From NCBI GenBank assembly GCA_014607495.2, contig CP053150.1:11986495-12050494 (forward strand): a stretch of DNA of 64,000 bases, in the 5' to 3' direction. The notes beneath the pieces are model-generated. The model was not told the origin of the DNA and made no database searches. It saw nothing but the letters and a program-made list of their open reading frames with translations. The DNA comes from Carposina sasakii (taxonomy: Eukaryota; Arthropoda; Insecta; Lepidoptera; Carposinidae). Of the stretch, positions 33,146-45,985 are shown piece by piece. The position numbers were made by a program, and so were the translations under genes. The number at the start of each line of letters is the position of its first letter. The first letter of the stretch is position 1.

Positions 33146-34696
33146 TAGAAGATAGATGTGTAAGTAACTCTGTCTGTATGTCTGTCGCGCTTTCACGCCA
33201 AAACTTCTGATTGAAATAAAATTTGGTACACACCTGTGTAGTCTAGAGACTGAGAAAGGACATAGGCGAAATTAGAATGTCGAAATTATCGGGGATAAAA
33301 AGTATTTTATCCCCGATAATTTCGACATTTTGTTTCTTCTGCAGTCCACGCGGTCGGAGTCGCCAGCGTCACGCGTTCTAGTACTCATTATAGGACATGC
33401 CCCCGTTGGAGACGGCAGGTAACACGTTCGCATGCCGACATCACCTCAACGACTAGCGCCAGAAACGCAATAAAGTGTCGGTGGGACGTCTAGGCAGCCG
33501 CTAATATGTAGGTAATCGGCGGCAGTGAAATAAAACATAATGACGCTTACTATTCTACGAGACATAAGCTGTGGGGTAAGCACGAAAAATTTGCGAGAAA
33601 GTAACGTAACGTAAACGTCAACAAAATCTATGAGATTTGGCATAAGCGCCTCTATCGGACGTAAATGGAACGAATACATGGTAGCACGAACATGTTTTAA
33701 TAGGTATTCGTATCGTAAAGTAAACGTCAGACTAATAATTTTTAAGGAAATCAGCAGCACGAACCTAATTTTGACAAAAGATAACGTAAATTCGAAGGCT
33801 GGCTATCGAGTCTTACGATAGTATTCTCACTTGAATTTTGTGTTGAGAAAAATGCGTAAACCTATTATTTCAATATTTTATTGTTTACTAAGCCATTTTA
33901 ATGATTTATACATTTACTTGAGTGTAGTGCGTATTAATATTAGGTTGCTCCAACATCATTAGCAGACGCAAATAATTTTTTATCATCACTTTTCGTCTAG
34001 ACGACGATCTCCATTATCATCGCTGTTTAGCTTGGAGACTTAGAAATCCTGACACCTTTTATGAATTGCCGTTTCCAGAATGTAGATAATTGCAAAGAAC
34101 ATTTTTATATCTTTTCATGTCAACAAATTTTACACTAGCTTTTGAGGATTATCCTGACGTTTCCAATTATCATCATTATTGTTCATCACAAATTTTTCCT
34201 TAAGACAATGGATACATGGAAATAAATTTCTTTGTCTTTCTTTCGACATAAACAAAAAAAATGGCCTTCGTTCGAAACGCAGGTTCGTTCAAAAACTAAA
34301 ACATATTTGTCAAAAATAAATAGAATTATTAAAAATGCTGGAATAAAAAAGAATTTTAGAAAAGGAATAAAGTAATTCAAGATTAAATTACCTTTATTGG
34401 TTATTTTACGCGAATATCCATATAAAGATAGTAATAATATTAATTGTAAACATCAACTTTAAAAAATGAAGTTAAATAACATCATGTTTTAGAACGCATC
34501 TTTCGATCCTTTTTACTTAGTATGACGTCATCGTACAATAGTATCATGGGCTCGCTACGATTACGTTACTTCACGTTACTTTCTCGATACAATTTGCGTG
34601 CTCGCCCCTCTGGTAGGCGCATAGAAGAGTCGTGGAAATGGAGAAAATGTAAGGTAAGTTGTATTTGCGTTATTTTATGTAGTGTACAATACTAAC

Positions 34697-34838
34697 GCTT
34701 CTGACAGTGTCGATCATCCCAGCAGAGCAAGCGACCCTTGTTGTCGGCGGGACACTGGTCGCCGATGCGGTTTCGATGGTCCTCCATACGGCCCGGCGCG
34801 TCAGGACATAAGCCGCACAACCGCGAGTCGTAATTACT
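34697..34838 (-). CDS. InR: InR exon 4: start of the cysteine-rich region
   Basis: Acceptor GGTACAG|AGT, donor C|GTTAGT, phase 0 in and phase 1 out. It encodes RLCGLCPDAPGR, GDQCPAD, LLCWDDRHCQK, the cysteine spacing that begins the furin-like region of insulin receptors. The final codon is completed as Leu by exon 5 (CQK-L-CATRC). Confidence 0.92.
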
Positions 34839-34917
34839 CTGTACCGAGAAATAAGATAATGATAAGGTGACAAACTTCACTAATTATGTAGTAGGCAACA
34901 TCTATGCTTTATATGCT

Positions 34918-35098
34918 CACTAGCGACCCGCCCCGGCTTCGCATAGGTGCAGTGCTGATACTATACATATAAACCTTCCTCGTGGATCACCCTATCTATT
35001 AAAAAAACCGCATCAAAATCCGTTCCCCAGTTTGACAGATCTAAGCATACATAGGGACGGACAGACAGCGGCAAGCGACTTTGTTTTATAATACTCGT
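34918..35098 (+). mobile_element. CTAGCGACCCGCCCCGG-type lepidopteran repeat
   Basis: A complete short copy from ACTAGCGACCCGCCCCGGC to GACTTTGTTTTATAATACT, between InR exons 3 and 4. Confidence 0.6.
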
Positions 35099-35239
35099 AT
35101 GTAGTAACACATTTGTTACGGTTACGGTCGCTTAAATTTCCACCACGCGAATCCCAACTTTCAATATTATTAACGAGGGCATCCGATGAATTTGCCACGG
35201 GCCTCGAACGGTATAGTTACCCTACTGCCGAGTGAGTAC

Positions 35240-35374
35240 CTTGATGATGTTATTCTCTGTTCCTTCGGCGATGATCTTCGACCAGTCGACGGTGTTGGTG
35301 TAGCACAGTCGATCGTTGTGCTGGATGCGGATGGCGCCCCGCTCGATACGAGCCAGAGAACGAAGTCCCAACGT
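35240..35374 (-). CDS. InR: InR exon 3: end of L1
   Basis: Acceptor CATAG|ACG, donor AAG|GTACTC, phase 0 at both ends, 45 codons. It encodes LGLRSLARIERGAIRI and the LCYTNTVDWSKI segment that closes L1 (compare LCYLATIDWSRI). The donor is weaker than consensus (GTACTC). Confidence 0.93.
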
Positions 35375-35410
35375 CTATGGAAGATAAATTATCTTTTAGG
35401 CGGGATTTAG

Positions 35411-37102
35411 GATATAAGATGTTCACAAGTCTTATAAGGTAGAATATAATATCATTTAGCTACATAGACTAAACAATACTTAAGATCAAATGATAATTTC
35501 TTACACTAACACTTAAATTTAAGTTTGAAGAGTATCAGTACATCATGCCGGATACTAAACAAGAAACTATTATGTACATATTATTATACTAAAGGAAACA
35601 AGGAATAACAGCTGTTTTTTGTATAGTCGGCGATTCGTCAGTTACATATGCTCGTATACGTTATAGACTATAATCTTAAAGACTTTCTTCTGTTCGGTTG
35701 ATAAGAAGTCAAACATTTAATTTTACCTCGGACAGTCTTCAAAATCTGCTACGTGAAGGCATGCGACAGTATTTATTTAAATAAAAAGTATGGAAACTAG
35801 TTCGACGGTTTGAGCGTATGTATAAACGTATATTTATTCATTGAATCCTGCATAATAAAGTCGCGGAAACGATTTGGCCCGAACTCATGCTGATAAAAGG
35901 CCTTCGTATAACAAATCACAATTTTAAAGAGGCGTGTTTTAGGCCGTTACGTACCCAAAGTTAAAAACGTTGTTTCAAAGAAAATGGAATACTAATTCTC
36001 TTACCTAATAGCTTACCTACGAATGGATGTATATTAATGTATGTATGTGTGTAACTATTAATAGAGTATTCAAATGTAGGCAAGTAAGTAAGTAAGCATC
36101 CCAACAAGCTTAATCAGCACTTCAAGCAATCTTGAAGATACTTTTATTTTTACTTATAAGAAACTTGTAGCAAGTTACAAACAAGGATTTGGGCGCAGTT
36201 ATAGGACGGTCTATTTCTATAACTTTCTTGTAATCAACTTATAAAATGTTACTAAGCCCTATAATATACGAAGCACAATAGCTTCTACAATGATATGATT
36301 CTATAGAATTACAAGTACAAACGTGTTTATATGTCACTAGTAATGTACTTAGGTATTCGTTGTAAGTGTACATATTTTAAATACAGGTTATACTTGTTGT
36401 TATTTAGACTGGTGGTAATAATGTAGCAAAAACTTGATAAAACATATTGAATATGTTGTGACAGGTCCCACTTAACATATAGGCTACTTTTTATCTCGGG
36501 AAAATGTTTTTAAACCGGATAATTTCGACATTTTGTTTTTTCTGTAGCCCACGCGGACGGAGTCACGGGTGTCCACTAGTTATAAGTAAAAAGAGTCTAT
36601 TGCAATGCCTTTATAAGAAGTGACAGTCTTAAAATATTTTTTATAGGATTACTTTGCTTGTTGGGATGTAAAAATAGGCCAAGATCAGGACAGAGAACAG
36701 ATATGCGAGGTTGATTGAAGTCTGAATCTGAACATTATACCTTCTATTGTCTATGACCGATGTTATGCCAAAAAGCTTTTAAATCAAACAAAGGCTATCT
36801 CTATCAAATCTCTATCAGACAAACCGAAAGCAATGTTTACAAATAAGAAACAACAATGCGATGCAACGTTAATGAAGTCCGGACAGTAGGTAGGTAGCAC
36901 AATAGTTAACTTTGACCATGTTAAGAGAACGAATATGTTTGAATCTAAGAAGGTATCTATCTATAATAAAATGTGACCTAGGTATCTCAAAACCGCTACA
37001 ATAAGATTTATCTTACAGTGCAACTTGCTTTTGGGTTACATTATTGTTTACGTTTTAAATGATTGATATACATATAGTTATTTGAAAATGAAGAAGATTT
37101 AC
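35411..37102. other. InR intron 2-3, one repeat recognised
   Basis: AT-rich. It holds an inverted copy of the CTAGTGGACACCCG repeat at 36455-36590. No gene is supported. Confidence 0.6.
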
Positions 37103-37214
37103 CTCAAGGTTTTCGTTATCAAAAATTACAAGCGCGTAGTCCTTGAAGAGCCGGATGCCGCGCACCACGGTGAGATTCGGAAACAGATCGCCTAGATTTC
37201 GTATGCCCCTCATT
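37103..37214 (-). CDS. InR: InR exon 2: L1 domain, middle
   Basis: Acceptor is ATTTCAG|A and donor GAG|GTAAAT, with phase 2 in and phase 0 out. It encodes RGIRNLGDLFPNLTVVRG and KDYALVIFDNENLE, close to the vertebrate DLFPNLTVIRG and NYALVIFEM strands of L1 that contribute to the ligand-binding face. The 112-bp length closes the frame with both neighbours. Confidence 0.93.
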
Positions 37215-37541
37215 CTGAAATTAAAAAGAAAACTTTAGCACGTAAGTTTTGTAAAGTAACTATAATATAACGACAGCACCGTGAGTTCCTTAATGGAAAT
37301 CGTCGTATAGTGAAATTAAAGTTAAAAGGTTTAGAGGTTAACTTCTTATTTCTCAGGTCAAGGGCACCCTAAACCGATGTGCGTGCATAAAGAATATTAT
37401 GAACGTCGATGAAGCGAAAGAGTCCGTCAGTCAAGAGACGGACATAGCAATTGGAGGTCCGTGATCTCTATTTGCATTTGGGTAAACAGCTTGATTTTAT
37501 TTAAGTAAGTATGTATAGTCATATAAGCCCGCTGAACCCAC

Positions 37542-37716
37542 CTATAGATCTTGATGAAGTCAGTAACTTCTCTGAGGTCGGGGAAGCTCATGTTCTGGAA
37601 GCTTTCGGCGTTGACCCGCTCCATCAGCACGATGCTGAGCTCCCCCTCGATGATGCGGCAGCCGCGCAGCTTCTCCATCTGCACGGGGTAGTTGCGGATG
37701 TCTATTGATTGGCATA
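37542..37716 (-). CDS. InR: InR exon 1 of those traced: start of the L1 domain
   Basis: The exon starts after TTACAG with two bases completing a codon and ends AG|GTGGGT in phase 2. It encodes the CQSIDIRNYP motif (compare CPGMDIRN in vertebrate receptors) and the first L1 beta-helix turns (GCRIIEGELSIVL, DLREVTDFIKIYR). It is the most upstream exon I recognise. It contains no signal peptide, so at least one exon lies further upstream. Confidence 0.93.
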
Positions 37717-38285
37717 CTGTAACAAGAGAGAGGCGAAATTAGTGTATTTGTTTACTGTATAACGAACGAGTACGAGGAAAGAGCTTTACTTGAGACAACA
37801 ATATTCTTACGTGTTTTTCGCGATTAAAATCTATCTTTGTGCCAAAATGTAGAAGTAAGAAAAAAGGATATTTTCTGTCATATGAAGAAGGCAACACAAA
37901 ACTGCCGAGAAAAACTTTCCCTAAAAAGGCGCCAAATATTACAGGCAATTAAAGTAATACTCGGCAAAAACAACAAACAAACAAAGCTCTTGTTAAAGCA
38001 CAACACGATATGTAGGACGTAGGCTTAACTGAACACACGCACGGGTTAATTAGAAATGATTAATTTGTTATTGTTTCCCCGCAAGTCGATTATCGGCCGT
38101 AATGACCTCCCACACCGTAGACCACATGGGGGTCTTATTGCTCCGAGATCAAAGTACATCATGAAGCAGAAAGAAAAGGGAGCTGTGTGGAATGTAGCCT
38201 ACTACGCTAAAACAGCGCGGTTTGACACCACTACTGGACACAACATTTGCTTCCCATCTTTACCTTTTAAGAAACATTATATAAT

Positions 38286-38358
38286 TGACCCGGTAGCTCA
38301 GTGGTTAGAGCAACTGGCACGGTATGAAGTGGTCGTGGGTTCGACTCCCACTCGGGTG
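38286..38358 (+). repeat. tRNA-derived repeat head, copy 1
   Basis: GACCCGGTAGCTCAGTGGTT, a D-arm-like GCTC..GAGC, and a T-arm GTGGGTTCGACTCCCAC form a partial cloverleaf. The anticodon stem does not pair cleanly. Followed by GAATTTTTTCCATTTC, as in copy 2, so a SINE-like repeat rather than a tRNA gene. Confidence 0.55.
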
Positions 38359-38399
38359 AAGAATTTTTTCCATTTCTTTATTAATAATTTTATAAACAT

Positions 38400-39880
38400 T
38401 ATTTTATTTGACATTGTGGGTACCTCCTGTTCGTATCTGCTCTATGAAATACGCTCTACTAGTGTAGGTATTCTTTTGCCCGTGTTGGTTTAGCTAATTG
38501 GCAATAAATTTATTAAGCCTCTAAAAATGTTATTGCCGGCTATGTTTTATGCATATAAAAACATAAAGATGTTATCAAATTTTTCGACGTGGAATTTGAT
38601 CTAGTAAAAAATGATAACAATTAATTATTTAATTAGTTTTGATTTCAACTCATTAATTGCGCAGATTAATACGTGATATAGCGTTTTGAATTTTTTTACA
38701 TGAAAAACAGAGCCGAACGTAGATATAAATCAAGTCACAGAAATAAACAGGAATAGACAATGCCGTTACATACAGCTGCATAATTATTGCGAAAATGCAC
38801 GCGGCATGTTGACAACATAACAAACGTAAACAAAACTATTGTAGCATGAGTCACACTTGTTTTGGGTACGCAGCGCCGCCGGCAGCACACGCCTTGTTCG
38901 CAGTAATTGTTGTAATTTACTCCTACACCGTGCAGCCATTTGTTTACTGTTGAGTTGTTAAGAGAGGAGAGGCCAATGTCTTTAGTTCCAGTGCTTCTTT
39001 TGCGACGCCTTAACCAAGCAAGAGGGGACCAAATTACACTTGCTTGCACAGATCGCGGTAATGGCATCTAGAATAGGCTCTTACATGACTTGTTTAGTTA
39101 AAGATGCTGAAATGGCCGAATCATGACTAGAACATTAGCCAATGCCCCAAATAGCATTTAGCATACCAGCCTTTGACATGGAAACAAGTGCATGTTGCAA
39201 TTTTATATAAACCTTTTAAGATTTTTTATAACTCTTTCGAACGTAAGATCGATATAGGCTGAACTGTTGTAAGATCGGAACAACAACATAACATGGTAAG
39301 GAAGAACCAGTTCTTTGGCGCCCGCCAGTGCAGTGAAATATGGCGGCAAGCGATGCGTCTGTGGTGATGAAAATAAGATGTCATATTAACTTGGAAACTG
39401 TATACATTATTTATTATAGTGTACATATGCGCCCCTCCCTACTACCAATAGATTGTCATGATTGGTTTGGTGGTAGAAATCTTTGATTGTAGAGATGCAC
39501 GCCGTTGAAAATTGTCTATGTCAAAAATATTTCGCCTATGTACTGAATTTGTTTTCTGTGTGTTTCTGTGTTTACTTGTGGGTAAACTACTCCCACGGTG
39601 GACATTCTGTATTTTATATCAGAACTGCTAGCATAGCCTAAGCAAATTGTTAATATTGTAACAAAATAATAGCATTGAACGTAGCTATAAGGTCTCTATG
39701 TTAGTCTATGTACGACTCTATAAAAAATATAGTCTATGGAAATCTCACTCTGCGTATTATTATCACAAATAAGTTATAAATATAAATTAGGAGTCTATAA
39801 CTGGTAAGAGTTGTTCGTAAGTTCAATCTTCCAAGATCCTTTTTCCTTATTTTTTATTATTAATAATTATTTTAATAAAG
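38400..39880. other. No feature recognised
   Basis: Sequence between two inverted tRNA-derived repeats. I see no supported gene. Confidence 0.5.
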
Positions 39881-39884
39881 AAAA

Positions 39885-39987
39885 TTAAATTAAATTATTA
39901 ATAAAGAAATGGAAAAAATTCTTCACCCGAGTGGGAATCGAACCCACGACCTCTGCATTCCGTGCCAGCGCTCTGAGCTACCGGGTC
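39885..39987 (-). repeat. tRNA-derived repeat, copy 2 (inverted)
   Basis: The minus strand reads GACCCGGTAGCTCAGAGCGC, then a T-arm GTGGGTTCGATTCCCAC, then GAATTTTTTCCATTTC, matching copy 1 at 38286 in opposite orientation. Confidence 0.55.
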
Positions 39988-42592
39988 AATTAATCGGGTG
40001 ACGAATTTTACCATCTCTTTTTTATTAAATTACATTATTGGCAACGTTATTTTTTCATCCCGATAGCTATACAGTATCTATACTGTTGCCTAGTCTTGAA
40101 CTATATTTAGAAGGGCCTTATTTCGAATCAATCAGCTCTCGGGTTATTGAGGTCAAACATTTGATACCCTGACCCCGGGCTCCTATACCTACACCAGTAA
40201 AAAAAAAACTACATATATTACAATCACAAGTGCATAGAGACATGCAAATGAAGTTTCGGCTAGTCCATTCACGTCCTCAGTTAGTCAGCCCGACGCGACG
40301 CCATCGCCAGCTATTTATACTGACACCGCACAGAATGGAATGTACCTAAAACAGCTTACTCTAGTGTAACTACTCTACTTGTAAAATAATGCTCGATTGT
40401 TTTCATATCGATTAGTTTTATCGATATTTTTTATTTATGTTCATAGGGATGGGTGACTCATGGTTTTTTTTCTGCCTTGATTGTTCAGGTTTTATATTTC
40501 GTAAAAAGATAGTATGTAGAAAGAAATTTTCAATAAGGGCGTGACGCTCAAATTTTTTTTTATACGCAATAAGCACAATGTATACCCAATCAATACAAAT
40601 ACGCTGAGTAGTTATCATTCGTTATCAGCATAAGTTTGTAATGCAATTTAAGTACTACGTTGTATTGAACACGACGATCCACATTCCTAGCCCCCACCAC
40701 CCCTCTCCCACGCTTACTACGCCGCGGCCTACTACGGCCTAACCCGCACCCTTGGCCCTCGTACCAAGGCACCATATCGCTAAACATTGTAACGTTATAC
40801 TCGACGAAGGCACAGCTTTCCTCCCGGTGTCGAAGGAAAAGTTCAAGGCAACGATCGGAAAGCTTTAGTGTTTCGTTGTAGAGGTTTCCTTTCTGGTTAT
40901 TAATGGATACCGCGTCGGTTTTACGATAATTTTGTAAATTATAGTCATTGAGCTCGCTCGGGCGCGGTTTGTGTACATCGAGTAAACAGGTTGCGTCACT
41001 GCACGTACTACACTTGCAGTAGTGCAGTATTCGAGTAGTGATGCATACGCGGCGTCACTTACGACGTTCTCGTCTCATTCTGTTCCAAGTTTACGATCCT
41101 ATCTCAGACACGGCAAAGCATAAAACGACAGCAAAACACGGATATTTATTTTTACTGCAAATATGTCCTTACTTGAGTCACGAGAATTTCCTACTTTCTG
41201 TTCGAAATATTTATTCACTCATTCTTTTCCTAATAAGTAATACATGCCTGGTCCCAACACCTAAATAACCGCTTGTTTATCATTGCTTTGACAGATAGAG
41301 TGAGTGATGAGCATCGTTCGTTCGTCTTTTTCCTGTTTGTGTTTTTGATACAAGGACACAATTTGTTGGCATATCTTAAGAAATCGGCACCAGGGAATTC
41401 GAAAAGTAGCCAATATCACTCCTAAACACCTACTTTAGTAGTACCGAATTCCGCTATCTATGGCAAGACCTACCTAACGTTCTGTAAAATTCCCACTCAA
41501 CAACCAAGCAGTTCACTGACGTACCAACCAACCAATTAATAAAACATTATTATAATACTAACACTTACTAACATACCTATATAGATAGTTTTAGTAAATA
41601 ATATGTTCAAAAATTTTGTTTGTTCATACTATGAATGACTTTATCAACATGACGTGTTGAAAGAAGACCTTAGTTGGTAGGAAAAATCAATCACTCACCA
41701 AATATTAAATTAATGGCATAACATTATTGCCTAAGTAGAGGGACAGCTCGATCACATCAAATTGAATAAAGAGACCTGAATTATGGTTGGTTCGGGTTCG
41801 TTCAGATCTCAGGTTCAGATCGTATATGTCATGTCAACGATTGACACTCAGTTTGACAAGCCAGTTTTTCTAAATTGATGTAGGCTATGTCACAACTTTT
41901 TTCCTGGCGATGATGACGTAATATATTTTTTTTATTCTATTTTTTTTAAAGGGGCTTTTTACCCACGAGGGTATGTCAACCCCATTGTATCACCTTATTT
42001 TATAAAAAGGATAAACATGTTATTATAAACCTACTGATGCAGGACTGTAATTAGCTTGCATAACATAATAGCACAAGTAGAAATCGGCTCAGAGAGAATT
42101 GTTTGCATGATTCCTACATCGAACAAATTTATCTTAAAACTCCCTCATCAATAATTCTCTCTCACTTTGGTTTTTGATACATTCAACCAACAAATGTTGC
42201 ACACCTCTATTTTATCACATGTATCACATTTAGATGTATCCGATTTTTTCATGAGATATGCAAATTTATTTGATGGAATGTGCCCAGAACGGAGCCTCAT
42301 TATCAATTTTACATATTTTCTACTTAATTTAACGTTATTGAACCAAGGGATACGAGGTGGTTGTTGTTGTATTGTCCTATACCTAAAATAAATATTGATT
42401 TATTAAAAAATATTTATAATCTCATCATATTTTTATTATCTAACTACATAAAAGTGTTCAAAAACACTATTTCTCGAAATGGTTTTTGAATTAGATGAAT
42501 TTCAAAAAAATGAACAATGTCTATTTACAAACAGACAAGTTAGGATAGGAAGTACTTGACAGTCAGGCAGGAAGTAACTGTTTTATCTATAG
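39988..42592. other. No feature recognised
   Basis: No supported gene or intact transposon. 40960-41080 is somewhat GC-rich. Confidence 0.5.
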
Positions 42593-42924
42593 CAGTGGTT
42601 CCCAATTAGTTTTTTCTACGTACCACTCTAAGAAAGACCTCAAACTCGCGTACCCCTTATTGCAGGAACGATAAATAAATAAGAGATGAAATGAGATATA
42701 TTTAGAATTTACTATCAAAATACAATACAAGATGACAGAGAATACCAATTTTATTAATGTGACAAATGGGCACGTTTTTCTTTGCACAAATCTAAAAAAT
42801 CTGGTTGCATAAATATTTTTTGGTAAATTTAGTAATTTTGATTTTTTTTGGTAGGCGCCGCGTACCCCTTGATGCAAGCTTGCGTACCCCTGGGGGTACG
42901 TGTACCACTAATTGGGAACCACTG
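42593..42924. mobile_element. hAT-like MITE (CAGTGGTTCCCAA ends)
   Basis: 332 bp with inverted ends CAGTGGTTCCCAATTAGT and ACTAATTGGGAACCACTG. The flanks ATCTATAG and ATCTACCT are a decayed 8-bp target duplication. No transposase. Confidence 0.75.
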
Positions 42925-45900
42925 ATCTACCTATAGTCATCTAAGATGAAGGGATCCTATTATTTGTAATTTAGCAGTACATATTGGATAGAGAGCATTG
43001 TTCATTAACATTATGTGAAGAATAGGAAATTAAGAACACCTAACAAGTATTGGAAAAACTGTGTGAAAGAGGAAAATATGTTCATGTGTGAGACACAACA
43101 CACGTGAGTTTTATTACAACTGTTAGGGTTGAATGATAAAAAATACATATTGTGTCCACTCCAAAGAAATAAATGGGAACAGGGTAGAAAGATGATTATT
43201 AACATAATGGATGTACTTATTTGTAATGGAATTGAACGGTCGTAAAGTCGTAAGAGTTTAAAACGTGATTGAATACATAAACGATGGGTCGATACGATAA
43301 CATCGTCCGTTTTGGGGATCACAGGAAAAAACAAGATATGCATGCATGGAACAACAGAATATTAATATTAATTCTACGTTCTATACGATCTAGGTGGGTA
43401 CCTACTTACATTCCAATTTTGAAGAACCTTAATAACTTGGTTATGGAAATAATAACCAAATCTGACATTATCATAATAATAACAAAGTCATTTCGGATGA
43501 AAGATATCATAAATTAAAAAATCTTAAATCTCAGATTATATATAAACAAAATGTTTTATAATTGACAAAAAAATGTGTATCCATTTGTTTCAGTGTCGCT
43601 CTATTTCTGATAGAGAAACGGCGCGGGCGCAGTGACTCATTGCCACTGCAATTTCACTACACTAGACAATCCATAGGATGATCGAATATTTTCAATGCGA
43701 TACCACCTGAACCTACTGTTATCAGTACATATTGTCATGCCGGTTCCTTCAACTAATATTAAAAATCTCTATAATTGGTGCAGGAATAAATAAAACGATA
43801 AAGAAGCTTCAATGATATTTATAAGCTGGATATTTAGGCAGTTGCTGCAAAGCAAGGCAAAATATAGTCCAACCTATATGTTTACAGCCAGGCCACACAT
43901 TATACTACGGCCACACGCCCGCTCATTTTCAGCTGTGTGTAGTTAGTAGCGGATGTCCGGTAATCTGAAACCTACCATCCACCTACAAACACAAACAACG
44001 CGTATCTCGCTACATCCGTTTCACTTTCGCGGCTTAGTCAATATTTAGAACAGATTAGTATCAGGAATTCCTCTGCGACTTCCGCTTGTGTTGGAATCAC
44101 GTGAACAGTTTATTTACAAGCCGTTGTGTGCAGCTACGCTCAGTTTCCGAAATTACTACACGTTGTCGCCGTATTACTCTTAAGTTTGATGACATCTTTT
44201 GCAGTTTATTTCTGTACCTACTGTAGAAGTTTTTCTGTTCTGTTTTTCTTTTAAAAATGTATGGGGTTGTTAGCTAGACCCCTTCAAACTTATTATAGAC
44301 ACATTTTTATTCATATCTGAAAACTTTTCGAATCCTATACAAAAATACGTTTGTTTTGTAAACCGTTTACCTGAGCGCCTCCAGTAGTACATACATAAGT
44401 ACGACGCGCCGCGGCGAACGTGCGTTGATTTATATTTCCGGTGTTTGAATTGAATGAAGATATCAATGGTCGCATTCGGCCCGCCTCACATGGCTCGTAT
44501 TGTGTTCATTCACGCTGGCCGCCTTTATTTACCACGTTACGATGCGAATGTGCCATTTTGCATCTTGGGCTATTTAGTGTTTACCCTTGTAGGCCCACTT
44601 GCACCTAAGGGCTTTCGAAATTTTAAGTGGCTTAAGGTGACGTCTTGGCTATGAGATAATCTTTTAGTTACAAAAGATAAAATGCAGTCTGTAAATAAAA
44701 TTTACTTGGTGCACCCAGCCGCCTATTTAAGGGGTATTATCATCATCACTAGGCAACTCACACTCTTGTCACTATATAAAAGCTTATAATATAACGCAGC
44801 AAAGACAATTTATCCCAAAAGAAATTGAGATTTTTGAAACTTTTTCAAAATCCTTTCTATAAAGTTCCGCCCAAATCCACTGTATATAAAAGTTATTCAA
44901 ACAGTCACCGAGCTACTAATTATCTCGGTACATTGTAGGGTATACCTTTATACCTAGAAGGAGTAAAAAAAATCCGTGCAGTCACTGAAAGAAAATCAGT
45001 AGAAATAATTTATAAATCGGTTTTAATCACTTTTTCGAAGTAACGGTCTAAAAACAGTTAGGTATCAGTAGAGCTTTATGAGAATCACACTACCTTCTAC
45101 ATACTAATGTTTCAATATTTAAATAGCTACATAGATGACTAATGTGCAGTAAAAATAAAAAACAACTTTCAGTTAACCTGATGTAGTTGGTCGCGCTATA
45201 CCATTTTGTTTGCCTTGGCATGAAATGCGCAGTGCAGTGACACTAGTATACATATACTGGTACAACAATATGTCAAAGTAAACCGAGAACAGTGGCTTAT
45301 CTCAATGTACAGTGTATACTATTTTGAGGTTTTCCAGTTTACGAGGCAGAACCAAAAAAGATCTGAATTTAAATATTTTACTCTATCGACTGGAAGAAAT
45401 CTCGTCTTTATACATTGCCTTCGATTCATGTTTTTCTACGTGTATTTCATAAGAAAATAAAGAATAAAAAATCTCAGTCTTCATTGGGGTTATAAGCGAT
45501 CTGAAGAAAATCAATTTCCTATTTACAGCCACAAAACTGCAGTTCAGTTTATTATCAGATTTCTCATATAACCTATAATAAACCCTCAATTGTTTCTGCT
45601 ACTCAACGTTACAATATGTTTGTTACAAAACTGTCGCAACTTACTCATATGTATAAGATAAATCGCTGTTTTCTTTAAACTATGGTAATATGTAGTAAGT
45701 ATTAGTAATGTAGAGCAAAACAAGTTGCGCAAGCCACGATAACGCAACCATCGCATCGGGCTTAGGCACACCGCACGCTGTGGGCGCACTGCCTAATGTC
45801 CACTGATTTTCTAAAATAAACATCTCAAAATATGTACGCGAAATAGAATAGTTATTTTTTTACAAACAAACGAACGAACAGAACTATCCAACCATTTTTC

Positions 45901-45985
45901 TTAGTCGTCACAGAACAGTACAATAGTCAGAGTAAATGCAAATGAAAACTTGAAATATAAAACAGCGCTACAGTTGAAATTGTTT
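42925..45985. other. No gene recognised; possible InR upstream region
   Basis: AT-rich. A GC-rich patch at 44380-44430 ends, on the minus strand, in CTCAG|GTAAAC at 44371, which could be a non-coding first exon donor for InR, but nothing else supports it. Confidence 0.3.

Noticed and set aside
38286..38358. Functional tRNA gene
   Set aside because: The anticodon stem does not pair properly and the same head with the same flank occurs again nearby, as in a SINE.
38735..39067. 110-codon minus-strand frame as a candidate InR N-terminus
   Set aside because: No signal peptide at the start and no phase-1 donor joining to 37716.
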